NCBI GenBank assembly: GCA_963837425.1
Contig: CAWINH010000005.1
Coordinates: 186,001-250,000 of the forward strand
Direction of reading: 5' to 3'
DNA length: 64,000 nucleotides
Source of the DNA: CAWINH01 sp963837425
Lineage (GTDB): Bacteria; Chloroflexota; Limnocylindria; QHBO01
Of the stretch, positions 42,176 through 50,758 are shown one piece after another. The number at the start of each line of letters is the position of its first letter. Positions within the stretch are counted from its first letter, which is position 1. Both the position numbers and the translations under genes were made by a program. The notes under the pieces are model-generated. The model ran no database searches. It saw only the letters and a program-made list of their open reading frames with translations, and was not told the DNA's origin.

Positions 42176-42466
42176 TCAGCCGACGAGCGTGTCGATCGTC
42201 CCCGCCATCGAGACGTCGCGCGCGGTGATGCCGCCGGCGGCCTTCGTGGTCAGCCGGAGGGTGACCCGCCTCCAGACGACCTCGATGTCGGGGTGGTGGT
42301 CGGCCGCCTCGGCGGCGTCGGCCACGCGGTCGACGAGGGAGATCGCGCCGCGGAACGATGGGCAGCGGACCGACCTGACCAGCATCTCCCCCTCGCGTCG
42401 CCAGTCCGGGAGCGAGTCGAGCGCCACGCCGATCTCCGCGTCGGACAGGAGCGGAGCGTACGGCAT
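42176..42466 (-). CDS. 4a-hydroxytetrahydrobiopterin dehydratase (pterin carbinolamine dehydratase)
   Basis: 96 residues. PCD signature: LVRSVRCPSFRGAISLVDRV, then AEAADHHPDIEVVWRRVTLRL with the catalytic His pair HH and D. Short single-domain enzyme that recycles oxidised pterin cofactor. It lies 4 bases after folE and is probably co-transcribed, which suits a pterin role. The catalytic third His is replaced (VWRRVTLRLTTK; family usually has T-H), so activity is likely but not certain. Confidence 0.85.
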   Translation of the reverse strand: MPYAPLLSDAEIGVALDSLPDWRREGEMLVRSVRCPSFRGAISLVDRVADAAEAADHHPDIEVVWRRVTLRLTTKAAGGITARDVSMAGTIDTLVG

Positions 42467-42470
42467 CGGC

Positions 42471-43067
42471 CTAGGGCGCGGAGCTGCGGTCGATGAGGGT
42501 CAGGAACTCGGTGCGCGTTCGAGGATCGCTCCGGAACGTGCCGAGCATCGCGCTGGTCACCATCCTCGCCTCCTGCTTCTTCACGCCGCGCATGACGGTG
42601 CACAGGTGGGTGGCCTCGATGACGCAGGCCACGCCCTTCGGGTTCAGCCGCTCCATGAGGAACGAGGCGACCTCCTGGGTCATCCGCTCCTGGACCTGGA
42701 GCCGATGCCCGTACATGTCCACGATCCGCGGGATCTTCGACAGGCCAATGACGGTCCCCCGCGGCAGGTACCCCACGTGCGCGTGGCCGAAGAACGGCAG
42801 CAGGTGATGCTCGCACAGCGAGAAGAACTCGATGTTGCGGACGACGACCATCTCGTCGTAATCGACCTCGTAGCAGGCGCCGTTGAGCAGCTCGTCGGGA
42901 TCGGTGTGGTACCCGTGCGTCAGCTCCGCGTACATCCGGCGCATCCGCTCGGGGGTGCCGAGCAGGCCCTGGCGCTCGGGATCCTCGCCGATCTCGGTCA
43001 GGAGCGTGCGGACGGCTCGCTCGAGATCGGCGCCGGGCCCGCTAGGCCGATGGTCGGGGTCCTCCAT
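42471..43067 (-). CDS. folE: GTP cyclohydrolase I
   Basis: 198 residues. First step of folate/tetrahydropterin synthesis from GTP. ERQGLLGTPERMRRMY, zinc Cys in FFSLCEHHLLPFFGHAHVGYLP, IGLSKIPRIVDMYGHRLQVQERM (in part) and the second Cys in EATHLCTVMRGV. All zinc and catalytic His residues are present. Starts at ATG 43067 with TAGGAT 6 bases upstream (leaderless). Followed by the pterin dehydratase. Confidence 0.97.
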   Translation of the reverse strand: MEDPDHRPSGPGADLERAVRTLLTEIGEDPERQGLLGTPERMRRMYAELTHGYHTDPDELLNGACYEVDYDEMVVVRNIEFFSLCEHHLLPFFGHAHVGYLPRGTVIGLSKIPRIVDMYGHRLQVQERMTQEVASFLMERLNPKGVACVIEATHLCTVMRGVKKQEARMVTSAMLGTFRSDPRTRTEFLTLIDRSSAP

Positions 43068-43073
43068 TGGGCC

Positions 43074-43079
43074 ATCCTA
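43074..43079 (-). promoter_or_regulatory. leaderless -10 of folE
   Basis: TAGGAT, 6 nt, ATG 43067 on the minus strand. Confidence 0.65.
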
Positions 43080-43106
43080 CCCCTAGGCGGATGCCCCCGC
43101 GCACGG

Positions 43107-43112
43107 TAGACT
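43107..43112 (+). promoter_or_regulatory. -10 of the NERD-like gene
   Basis: TAGACT on the plus strand. An in-frame TTG (43118) lies 5 bases downstream, and ATG 43157 is 44 bases downstream. Confidence 0.5.
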
Positions 43113-43156
43113 CGACGTTGCTCCGAGTCACCACCCGACCAGCTCAGCGCCTCGCC

Positions 43157-43720
43157 ATGATCGTTCATCAACCGACCTCCGCCACCCGCCGATTCGGCCT
43201 TCCCGCCTTCACCGCGGATCGCCTGGCGGCAACCCTCGCCCGTCACCTCGACGACGGTTATCACTACCTGCCCCACGTGTCCGCCGGCAGCGGGCCGCCG
43301 ATCGACGCGGTCGTCGTCGGGGCCGGCGGCACGTGGACGCTGACGAGCCCAATCCTGCGCGGGCGATTCCGGAAGCGGAACGGTCACTGGTACGAGTGGA
43401 AGCGATCCACCGAATCGTGGATCCCGTGGGAGGCGGATGCGATCTCCGCGGCACGCCTGGCGGGCCACCGCCTCGAGCTGCTCCTGGAACGGGCCGGACT
43501 GTCCTCCGCTGTCGAGGCCACCCTCGTGGTACCGCACGGCGCGCAGGTTGACTGGGAGCGCGACCAGCGACCGGGCATCCACGTCGGGGACGACATCGAA
43601 GGACTGGCCAGGCGCATCGCCCGCGATGACGTCCTTGCGCAGGCACAGGTCGATCGGATCATCGCCCTGCTCGATCCCCGACAGCCACTTCCCCGGCTGG
43701 CGCCGTCTCCGGGCGGTTGA
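43157..43720 (+). CDS. NERD-like (nuclease-related) domain protein
   Basis: 187 residues from ATG 43157 (TTG 43118 would add 13). The order LPHVSAGSGPPIDAVVVGAGGTWTL, KRNGHWYEWKRSTESWIPWEADAI and EATLVVPHGAQVDWE follows the NERD fold (D-x-V-V-V-G, then E-K-like acid/base pair). The family is thought to act in DNA processing; the catalytic triad is only partly visible (Asp, Glu/Lys region). Monocistronic between folE and a large membrane protein gene. Confidence 0.6.
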   Translation: MIVHQPTSATRRFGLPAFTADRLAATLARHLDDGYHYLPHVSAGSGPPIDAVVVGAGGTWTLTSPILRGRFRKRNGHWYEWKRSTESWIPWEADAISAARLAGHRLELLLERAGLSSAVEATLVVPHGAQVDWERDQRPGIHVGDDIEGLARRIARDDVLAQAQVDRIIALLDPRQPLPRLAPSPGG

Positions 43721-43727
43721 GCCAGCG

Positions 43728-43749
43728 CCCCGCGCGACCGATCGCGGGG
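43728..43749 (+). terminator. hairpin after the NERD-like gene
   Basis: CCCCGCG (43728-43734) pairs with CGCGGGG (43743-43749), 7 bp with an 8-base loop, just after the stop. No T run follows. Confidence 0.45.
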
Positions 43750-43759
43750 ACCGGTCGTC

Positions 43760-43765
43760 TATGAT
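43760..43765 (+). promoter_or_regulatory. leaderless -10 of the 706-residue membrane protein gene
   Basis: TATGAT, 9 nt, ATG 43775. Confidence 0.6.
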
Positions 43766-43774
43766 CCGGGGCCG

Positions 43775-45895
43775 ATGAGGAGCAGCCCCACGACGCTTCG
43801 TTCCGCAGCCGGGGCCAGCGCCCTCACCGCCGCAATCGGAGCCCTGCTGCTGGCGATCGCCTGGCTCGTGCCGGCTCTCGCGATCATCGTCATCTGGCCG
43901 TCCCTGTTCCTGCTGCCGGGCTGGGTCCTGATCGCCCGGGTTACGCCGCGGATCGGCACCACGGGGCGGCTTGGACTGGCGGTGGTCCTGTCGGTGGCCA
44001 TCTCCGCGCACCTCGTCTACTGGCTCTCGCTCGCGGTCGGCTATCGGCGCGAGACGATCTTCGCCGCGGCCGCGCTCCTTGCCCTGCCGCTGCCGATCGC
44101 CGTCTGGCGCCGCGGCCCCGGAGTCCTCGTCGACCAGGTCCGCGCGGCCGCGCGCGGTGCGCGCCGCGAGATCGGGGCGCTCGCGTTCGCGGCGGCGGCA
44201 GGCAGCTTCGTGGGCGTGGTGCTGGCCGTCGGCCTGTGGCACGCGATCGCCGGCGGCGTCTCGTCGGGCGGGTCGAACTGGAGCGACCTCGGGGTGCACC
44301 TCTCGATCGCGCAGTCGGTGAACGCCGGCAACTTCCCGCCACAGGTCCCCTACTTCGCGGGCGTGCCGCTCGTCTACCACTGGTTCAGCGACTTCCACGC
44401 CGCGATCGCGGCGAACGCGGCCGGACTCTTCGCGATCCCCGCCTTCATCGTATCGTCGGCGATCCTCACCGGCGCGCTTGCCCTCCTGGTCCATGGCCTG
44501 GCCCGGCTCCTGCTGCGCGGTCGCCGGGCGCGGCGCGCGGCGATGCTGGCCGCGGTGCTGGTGATCATCGGCGGCGGCCTGGGCTGGACCCGGTTCGTCG
44601 GCGACCTGGCCACCGGGGTCGGCGGCGCGCAGCAGTCGGACGTGCTCCAGCCCTCACCGTGCCCCCAGCTCCCCGAACTCGTGTGCCGGGCCGTCACGCT
44701 CGTCACCCACAACTCGTATGACAACTCGTGGTACGACGCCGCGGGCGACCCCGGACCGATGTGGCCCTATTTCCGCATTCCGTCGGTGATGGGCACCGGG
44801 CTGCTCGTGCACCGTGCCACGACCGCCGGACTGCCGATGCTCGTCGGCGCGGTCCTGATGCTCGTCGCCGGCCTGCCCGGCCGGCGTGCTCGGGCGCGGG
44901 GCGACCGGGATCGGCCACTGCTCATTGGCCTGGCAGGGCTGCTCGGCGCACTGCTCGCGCCCTTCCACTTCTTCTTCTTCCCCGCCTTCCTGCTGCTCGC
45001 GCTCCTGTACGTCCTCCTGACCGGACGCCTCTTCGACCGTCGCGCACCGCGGAACGCGGTCCTGCTCCTGGCGCCTTACGTGCTGGCGCTCCCGTTCGCC
45101 CTCCCCGCCCTGCTCCAGTCATCGGGATCCGGCGCGCTCGTGTTCCGCCTCGGGTGGGAGTCGGCCCCACTCGCTGATGGCGCCGCGGCGGTGGCCTTCT
45201 TCTACGTCACGAACCTTGGCATCCCCTTCGTCCTGGCGCTCGTCGCGCTGCTCGTGCCCGGCCTGCGCTGGCGGTTCTTCCTGGCGGCCTGGGTCGTCGC
45301 CCTGTTCGCGATCCCGAACCTCGTGCAGGTGAGCAGCATCGGCTTCGACATGAACAAGTACTTCCAGGCGATGTGGGTCGCCGTCGCGCTGCTGGCCGCG
45401 TGGCTGATCCGCCGCTGGCCGTGGCCGGCGGTCGCGGTCGTCCTGGCGCTGAGTCTCCCATCGCCGCTGCTGGTGGCCGCCTGGACGGGCTTCAGCCGCC
45501 AGCAGGTGCTGGGCACCGCCGAGCTGCGAGCCGCGGACTGGATCGCGACGAACACCCCGGGAGCGGCGGTGTTCGTCACCGACGGATGGCTCAACTCGCC
45601 GACCGATCCCGCGGGCCGGCTGCGGCTCCTTACCTACACGCCGTACGTTGCGAACCTGGGCTACGACCCCGACGTCCGGGCGGAGCAGGTCACCCGGATC
45701 TACTGCGACGGCGACCCCCGCCTGTCGGTGGACCTCATGCGCCAGGATGGCGCCGAGTACCTGCTGGCCGATGGGCTGCCCGGCGGCTGCACGACGCCGA
45801 CCGACTTTGCCGGAGCGCCCGGGCTGACGCTCGTGTACGACGCTGATGGCATCCGGATATGGCACCTGACCGATGCCGCCGCCCGGGCGCCGTGA
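43775..45895 (+). CDS. large GT-C-like integral membrane protein
   Basis: 706 residues with about 15 hydrophobic segments. The loop SNWSDLGVHLSIAQSVNAG carries an Asp and leads into NFPPQVPYFAGVPLVYHWFSDFH, like the first catalytic loop of GT-C glycosyltransferases (DUF2298/Oligosaccharyl-type). The C-terminal about 130 residues form an outer soluble domain (LRAADWIATNTPGAAVFVTDGW ... YCDGDPRLSVDLM). A role in lipid-linked sugar transfer to the envelope is inferred. It is followed 22 bases later by opuCA, which has its own promoter. Confidence 0.75.
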   Translation: MRSSPTTLRSAAGASALTAAIGALLLAIAWLVPALAIIVIWPSLFLLPGWVLIARVTPRIGTTGRLGLAVVLSVAISAHLVYWLSLAVGYRRETIFAAAALLALPLPIAVWRRGPGVLVDQVRAAARGARREIGALAFAAAAGSFVGVVLAVGLWHAIAGGVSSGGSNWSDLGVHLSIAQSVNAGNFPPQVPYFAGVPLVYHWFSDFHAAIAANAAGLFAIPAFIVSSAILTGALALLVHGLARLLLRGRRARRAAMLAAVLVIIGGGLGWTRFVGDLATGVGGAQQSDVLQPSPCPQLPELVCRAVTLVTHNSYDNSWYDAAGDPGPMWPYFRIPSVMGTGLLVHRATTAGLPMLVGAVLMLVAGLPGRRARARGDRDRPLLIGLAGLLGALLAPFHFFFFPAFLLLALLYVLLTGRLFDRRAPRNAVLLLAPYVLALPFALPALLQSSGSGALVFRLGWESAPLADGAAAVAFFYVTNLGIPFVLALVALLVPGLRWRFFLAAWVVALFAIPNLVQVSSIGFDMNKYFQAMWVAVALLAAWLIRRWPWPAVAVVLALSLPSPLLVAAWTGFSRQQVLGTAELRAADWIATNTPGAAVFVTDGWLNSPTDPAGRLRLLTYTPYVANLGYDPDVRAEQVTRIYCDGDPRLSVDLMRQDGAEYLLADGLPGGCTTPTDFAGAPGLTLVYDADGIRIWHLTDAAARAP

Positions 45896-45905
45896 CCGGC
45901 GCCCG

Positions 45906-45911
45906 TATCAT
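45906..45911 (+). promoter_or_regulatory. leaderless -10 of the osmoprotectant ABC operon
   Basis: TATCAT, 6 nt, GTG 45918. Confidence 0.65.
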
Positions 45912-45917
45912 CTCGAC

Positions 45918-47096
45918 GTGACCTCCGAGACCGCGACGCGCGGCGCCGTCGTCGCGCTGGACCACGTGACGAAGCGCTACGGACCGCCCGGGACGCCAGC
46001 GGCGGTCGACGGCCTGACGCTCACCGTCCCGGCCGGCGAGATCTGCGTGCTGGTCGGCCCGTCGGGATGCGGCAAGACGACGACGATGAAGATGGTGAAC
46101 CGCCTCATCGAGCCGACCGGCGGCCGGATCACGATCGACGGCCAGGACGTCATGCGGCTCCAGCCGGTCGAGCTCCGGCGGCGGATCGGGTACGTCATCC
46201 AGCAGGTGGGCCTCTTCCCGCACCTCACCGTGGCGGCGAACGTGGCGGTCGTCCCGCGGCTCCTGCGCTGGCCGGCGACGCGGGTCGCGGAGCGCGTCGA
46301 GGAGCTGCTGGCCCTCGTGGGGCTGGACCCTGCAACCTACGGGCCTCGCTACCCGGCGGCGCTGTCCGGGGGCGAGCGCCAGCGGGTGGGAGTGGCGCGC
46401 GCGCTGGCGGCCGATCCGCCGCTGATGCTCATGGACGAGCCGTTCGGGGCAGTCGACCCGATCCGTCGCGACGGCCTCCAGAACGAGTTCCTGCGCCTCC
46501 AGGAGCGCGTCGGCAAGACGGTGATCTTCGTGACCCACGACGTCGATGAGGCGATCAAGATGGCGGACCGCATCGCGATCATGCAGCGCGGCGGGGTCCT
46601 GGCCCAGTACGACACCCCCGACGCGATCCTCGCCCACCCGGCGAGCGAGTTCGTCGAGCGCTTCGTCGGCGCGGACCGCGGCCTGAAGCGCCTCTCCCTG
46701 GGCCGCGTCCGCGACCTGGACCTCTCCGAGCCGGTGATCGTCCGGGCCGGGGAGGAGCGTGCCGATGTTCGGCGGCGGCTGGAGGGAGTGCCGGTCGACT
46801 ACGCGCTGCTGCTGGACGCCGCCGGCCGGCCGCTCGGATGGATCGATCAGTCCGACCTCGCGGGGCCGGGCGTCGTCGACGCCGCCGCGGCGACCCCCGG
46901 CGCACGGACCGTGGAGCCGGAGACGACCCTGCGCGACGCGCTCTCGGCGATGCTCGAGGGGAGCGTCCAGCTCGGCGTCGTCGTCGACGAGCGCGGCCAG
47001 GTCCTGGGCCTGGTGAGCGTCGACGCGCTCTCGGAGGCGATGCGCGCGCCGGTCAGCAGCACTCCGGCACCGGCCGCCGACGGGGTGACCGCGTGA
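45918..47096 (+). CDS. opuCA: osmoprotectant (glycine betaine/choline-type) ABC transporter ATPase
   Basis: 392 residues from GTG 45918. Walker A VGPSGCGKTTTMKMVNRLIEP, Q-loop YVIQQVGLFPHLTVA, signature LSGGERQRVGVARAL, Walker B LLMLMDEPFGAVDP and switch His FVTHDVDEAIKMADR. Two CBS domains follow (about 250-392), typical of OpuA/OpuC ATPases that sense ionic strength. First of the four-gene set ATPase-permease-permease-binding protein. Its stop overlaps the next start (GTGA). Confidence 0.95.
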   Translation: MTSETATRGAVVALDHVTKRYGPPGTPAAVDGLTLTVPAGEICVLVGPSGCGKTTTMKMVNRLIEPTGGRITIDGQDVMRLQPVELRRRIGYVIQQVGLFPHLTVAANVAVVPRLLRWPATRVAERVEELLALVGLDPATYGPRYPAALSGGERQRVGVARALAADPPLMLMDEPFGAVDPIRRDGLQNEFLRLQERVGKTVIFVTHDVDEAIKMADRIAIMQRGGVLAQYDTPDAILAHPASEFVERFVGADRGLKRLSLGRVRDLDLSEPVIVRAGEERADVRRRLEGVPVDYALLLDAAGRPLGWIDQSDLAGPGVVDAAAATPGARTVEPETTLRDALSAMLEGSVQLGVVVDERGQVLGLVSVDALSEAMRAPVSSTPAPAADGVTA

Positions 47097-47764
47097 TCGA
47101 AGGGCAGCCGCTCGTCGACTGGGGCTGGATTGCCCGCAACGTGGACGACATCTGGGCACGCACGGTCGACCACGTCGTGCTGACCGCGCTGGCGGTCGCC
47201 ATGGGCTTCGCGATCAGCTTCGCACTGGCGCTCGCGATCCGCCGCTACCGGCGCCTCCACGCACCGATCATCGCCGTCTCGGGCGTGCTCTACGCGATCC
47301 CCTCGCTCGCCCTCTTCAGCCTCTTGATCCCGTTCACCGGGATCAAGAGCACCCTCACCGCCGAGATCGCGCTCGTGAGCTACACGATCCTCATCCTGGT
47401 CCGGAACATCCTGGCCGGCTTCGACGCGGTGCCGGCCGAGATCCTCGAAGCGGCCGAGGGGATGGGCTACACGAGCTGGCAGCGACTGTGGCGGATCGAG
47501 CTCCCGATCGCGCTGCCGATCATCGTGGCAGGCCTGCGGATCGCGACCGTGACGACGATCGGCCTCGTGACGGTCACCGCCCTGATCGGGATCCCATCGC
47601 TCGGCAGCCTCATCTACGACATCGGCCTGGCGCGCTTCTTCTTCACCGCGGTTGCGGTCGGCTCGGTGGGCTGCGTTGCCCTGGCGATAGCCGCCGACCT
47701 CGGCTTCCTGGCGGTCCAGCACCTGCTCACCCCCTGGTCCCGCGGCGCGGCGCGGGGGACCTGA
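47093..47764 (+). CDS. opuCB: osmoprotectant ABC transporter permease
   Basis: 223 residues from GTG 47093. Five to six membrane helices and the permease coupling loop EILEAAEGMGYTSWQRLWRIELPIALP (EAA-like). The periplasmic-facing C-terminal segment (SLIYDIGLARFFFTA) is as in OpuCB/ProW-type permeases. Overlaps the ATPase gene by four bases and lies 3 bases before the second permease. Confidence 0.93.
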   Translation: MIEGQPLVDWGWIARNVDDIWARTVDHVVLTALAVAMGFAISFALALAIRRYRRLHAPIIAVSGVLYAIPSLALFSLLIPFTGIKSTLTAEIALVSYTILILVRNILAGFDAVPAEILEAAEGMGYTSWQRLWRIELPIALPIIVAGLRIATVTTIGLVTVTALIGIPSLGSLIYDIGLARFFFTAVAVGSVGCVALAIAADLGFLAVQHLLTPWSRGAARGT

Positions 47765-47767
47765 GCG

Positions 47768-48481
47768 ATGGACTTCCTTGGTCAGGTCCTCGCCTGGTTC
47801 GCGGATCCCGCCAACTGGAGCGGCAAGGACGGGATCCCGATCCGGCTGGCCGAGCACCTCTATCTCTCGGTGATCCCGCTGCTGCTGGCCCTCGCACTGG
47901 CACTGCCGGTTGGCCTTTACGTCGGGCACACCGGCCGCGGCGCACGGCTGGCGGTGAACCTGGCCAATGTCGGCCGCGCAATTCCCACCCTGGCGATCCT
48001 CGTCATCGCCTTCATGCTCCTCTCCCGGCCGCTCGTGCAGATCGGCCTGCGCAGCGAGGCGCAGGAAGTGCCCGCCATCCTGGCGATGTGCTTCCTGGCG
48101 CTGCCGCCGGTCGTCACGAACACGTACGTCGGACTGTCGGAGGTGGATCGCGACCTCATCGAGGCCGCGAGGGGGATGGGACTGACCGAGCGCCAGGTCC
48201 TCCTCCGTGTCGAGCTGCCGGTGGCGCTGCCGGTCATCCTGGCCGGTATCCGCACCGCCGCCGTCCAGGTCGTCGCCACCGCCACCCTCGGTGCGGTGAT
48301 CGCGACCGGCGGCTTCGGTCGCTACCTGATCGACGGCATCGCGACCCAGAAATACGAGGAGATGTTCGCCGGAGCGGTGCTGGTCGCACTGCTCGCGATC
48401 CTCACCGAGCTCACATTTGCCTGGATCCAGCGCCGCACCCTGTCCCCCGGTCTGCGCGTCGCGGTGCCCGCCAATTCCTGA
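47768..48481 (+). CDS. opuCD: osmoprotectant ABC transporter permease
   Basis: 237 residues, the second permease of the OpuC-type set. The EAA-loop equivalent is LIEAARGMGLTERQVLLRVELPVALP (IEAARGMGLT). About six hydrophobic segments (LSVIPLLLALALALPVGLYV, LAMCFLALPPVVTNTYVGL). It ends 118 bases before the binding-protein gene, which has a separate promoter region. Confidence 0.93.
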   Translation: MDFLGQVLAWFADPANWSGKDGIPIRLAEHLYLSVIPLLLALALALPVGLYVGHTGRGARLAVNLANVGRAIPTLAILVIAFMLLSRPLVQIGLRSEAQEVPAILAMCFLALPPVVTNTYVGLSEVDRDLIEAARGMGLTERQVLLRVELPVALPVILAGIRTAAVQVVATATLGAVIATGGFGRYLIDGIATQKYEEMFAGAVLVALLAILTELTFAWIQRRTLSPGLRVAVPANS

Positions 48482-48506
48482 CATCAGCGTGTCACATTTC
48501 CGCTGC

Positions 48507-48539
48507 TACACTGCCCGGATGTCGGCCGCTGCCGGGTGA
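48507..48539 (+). promoter_or_regulatory. extended -10 and leaderless mini-ORF before the binding-protein gene
   Basis: TGCTACACT (hexamer 48507-48512), 6 nt, then ATG 48519 of a 6-codon mini-ORF MSAAAG-stop (48519-48539). The real gene starts 60 bases later behind AAGGAGG. A leader peptide or translation-coupled control is possible. Confidence 0.5.
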
Positions 48540-48599
48540 ACCGCAGGGCCGATGCGCGTATTGGTAGGAGACACGAACAAGCGGACCAAGGAGGACCCA

Positions 48600-49604
48600 A
48601 TGCGGATCTACCGCACGCTCGCCCTCGGGGCGACGTCGCTGGCACTCGTGATGAGCGCCTGCACGTCGGGTGGGGGCAGCCCAAGTGCCGCGGCCGCCAG
48701 CCAGGCCGCCAGCTCGACGAGCGAATCCATGGCGGAGTCGATGGTCGAGCATCCAAGCATCAAGATCGGATCGGCCGGCTTCTACGAGTCGCAGCTGATG
48801 GCCGAGATCTACGCCCAGGCCCTCGAGCACGCCGGGTACACCGTCGAGCGCGACCTGGCCATCGGCACCCGCGAGCAGACCGAGCCGGCCATCGAGAGCG
48901 GGCAGGTCGACCTGATGCCCGAGTACATCGGGAGTGAGCTCACGTTCCTGGGCGGGACCGCCTCCGGGGATTCGGCGACGACCTTCGCTGCCCTGCAGAC
49001 CGCGCTCAATGCGAAGGGCCTGACAGCGCTCGACTACGCGCCGGCGCAGGACCAGAACGCGTTCGTGGTGCGCCAGGAGACCGCCACCCAGTACAACCTG
49101 ACGACGATGAGCGACCTGGCCGCGGTGGCCACCCAGCTGATCTGGGGCCTGCCGCCGGAGTGCGGGGACCGGGCGCTGTGCGCGGGCGTGGCCCCCAGCG
49201 CCGACCCGTCTGGCGCGCGGACCGGCGGCCTGGCCGATTACGGGATCGTCTTCGACAACCTGAACGTACAGCCCTACGCGGCGTGCGACGCGCCGATTGC
49301 GACCGCCCTGAACGACGGGGTGGTCGACGTCGCCGAGCTGTGCTCCACCCAGCCGGCCATCGCCCAGTTCAACTTCGTGGCGCTGACCGACGACAAGCAG
49401 ACGCAGCCGTCGGAGAACATGGCACCCATCGTTCGAACCGAGTGGCTGAACGCGGCCCCGGCGGACTTCGCCAAGACGCTGAACGCCGTCAGCGCGGCGA
49501 TGACGACCGCGGACCTCACCGCCCTCGGCGTGGAGGTGGCGGTGAACCAGCGCGACGTGGCCGAGGTGGCCACCGGCTGGCTGACCGACCAGGGGATGCT
49601 GTAG
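48600..49604 (+). CDS. opuCC: osmoprotectant ABC transporter substrate-binding lipoprotein
   Basis: 334 residues from ATG 48600 with a strong AAGGAGG 6 bases ahead. Signal peptide with lipobox VMSAC (Cys21), then a low-complexity Ser/Ala linker. The OpuAC/ProX-like fold shows SIKIGSAGFYESQLMAEIYAQAL, EPAIESGQVDLMPEYIGSELT and ADYGIVFDNLNVQPYAACDA. The membrane-tethered subunit brings betaine-type solutes to the permeases encoded upstream. Completes a full importer. Confidence 0.94.
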   Translation: MRIYRTLALGATSLALVMSACTSGGGSPSAAAASQAASSTSESMAESMVEHPSIKIGSAGFYESQLMAEIYAQALEHAGYTVERDLAIGTREQTEPAIESGQVDLMPEYIGSELTFLGGTASGDSATTFAALQTALNAKGLTALDYAPAQDQNAFVVRQETATQYNLTTMSDLAAVATQLIWGLPPECGDRALCAGVAPSADPSGARTGGLADYGIVFDNLNVQPYAACDAPIATALNDGVVDVAELCSTQPAIAQFNFVALTDDKQTQPSENMAPIVRTEWLNAAPADFAKTLNAVSAAMTTADLTALGVEVAVNQRDVAEVATGWLTDQGML

Positions 49605-49673
49605 TTCACTTCCCGGCCTGACCGATACGGGCGGCGGCGCGCACAGCGTCCCGCCCGTATCCTGTATCTGCCA

Positions 49674-50294
49674 ATGTCCGAGCACCTCGACCTCGCCGAC
49701 TGGCGGCGACGGGTCCACGCCATCTACGCCGCGATGCGGGCGGATCGACGAGCGCCGGCGCTGCGCCTCGTCACGTTCCGCGCGGCCAAGGACCGCCTCT
49801 TCGCCGAGCATCCGTCCTCGCCCATCCCCGCCGATCATCGCGCGACGTTCCGTGGCCTCGCCTACTGGCGACACGACCCGGCGCTGCGCCTGACCGCCAC
49901 GCTGCAGCCCGACCCGGAAGCGCCGGCGCCAGACGTGCCGCGCTCGGGAGGGGGGCCCACGATTCCCTACACCCGCATCGGCTGGGTCGAATTCAGCGTG
50001 GCCGACACCGCATGCCGGCTGGCGGTGTTCTGGCTGAACGAGTACACGGGCGGCATCTTCATCCCGTTTCGCGACGCGACGAGTGGCAGGGAGACGTACG
50101 GAGGCGGGCGCTACCTGTGGGACTCGGCGAAGGGCGCGGACCTCGGCGGCGACGCCAATGAACTCGTCCTCGACTTCAACTACGCGTATCAGCCGTCGTG
50201 CACGTACGACCCGCGCTGGAGCTGTCCGCTGTCGCCCCAGGAGAACTGGCTGCCGGTGCCGATCAAGGCCGGCGAGCGGCTGGATCGGGCGTGA
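49674..50294 (+). CDS. DUF1684 family protein
   Basis: 206 residues. The diagnostic block lies at the end: FIPFRDATSGRETYGGGRYLW, VLDFNYAYQPSCTYDPRW and CPLSPQENWLPVPIKAGERL. Function unknown; the family is thought to be a beta-rich enzyme-like fold. TATCCT lies 10 bases before the ATG (near-leaderless). Its stop overlaps the start of the zinc-ribbon protein gene (GTGA at 50291-50294), so the pair is co-translated. Confidence 0.9.
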   Translation: MSEHLDLADWRRRVHAIYAAMRADRRAPALRLVTFRAAKDRLFAEHPSSPIPADHRATFRGLAYWRHDPALRLTATLQPDPEAPAPDVPRSGGGPTIPYTRIGWVEFSVADTACRLAVFWLNEYTGGIFIPFRDATSGRETYGGGRYLWDSAKGADLGGDANELVLDFNYAYQPSCTYDPRWSCPLSPQENWLPVPIKAGERLDRA

Positions 50295-50758
50295 GCGAAG
50301 AGGTCGAGCGGCGCTCGAACCGCCACTGCTACAAGTGCGGCCGCGAGATCGGTCCCGACGACAGCATCTGTGCGGTCTGCAACCGCGCGGGGATGAAGGT
50401 TCCGGCCGCCAGCCAGGTCCACGGCACGATGGTGGTGGCGATCATCGCCGGCATCGCGGGGCTTGCAATCTGGGGCAGCCTGGCCCTCAAGGGGGTCGGC
50501 CCGTACGCCGGCCAGGTGGTGGGGATGACCGCCGATCCGCCCGACGGCGTGCAGGTCACGGTGCGGATCACGAACGAGGGGACGAAGCAGGGCTTCGCGA
50601 GCTGCCTGCTCAGCGCCCACGACGACGCGGGTCGCGTGCTCCGCACCCATACCGCGAGCATGGGCCCCATCACCGGCGGCTCCTCGGACGAATTCACCGA
50701 GCGAATCGGCGGGCTGGCCGCGCAGCCCGCCTCGGTGACGATCAGCTGCGAGGGCTAG
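50291..50758 (+). CDS. zinc-ribbon membrane protein, 155 residues
   Basis: Starts at GTG 50291, overlapping the DUF1684 stop. Double-Cys ribbon CYKCGREIGPDDSICAVC (about residues 13-30), one membrane segment (MVVAIIAGIAGLAIWGSLAL, 45-65), then an outer beta-rich domain (VQVTVRITNEGTKQGFASCL). The ribbon faces the cytoplasm if the helix runs in-out. Family unknown; the C-terminal part resembles small Ig-like domains. It converges with the RlpA-like gene, sharing 4 bases. Confidence 0.75.
   Translation: MSEEVERRSNRHCYKCGREIGPDDSICAVCNRAGMKVPAASQVHGTMVVAIIAGIAGLAIWGSLALKGVGPYAGQVVGMTADPPDGVQVTVRITNEGTKQGFASCLLSAHDDAGRVLRTHTASMGPITGGSSDEFTERIGGLAAQPASVTISCEG

Noticed and set aside
46847..48484. 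545-codon minus-strand frame opposite the opuC genes
   Set aside because: Antisense shadow with Gly/Arg/Asp/His bias; the plus strand encodes complete transporter subunits.
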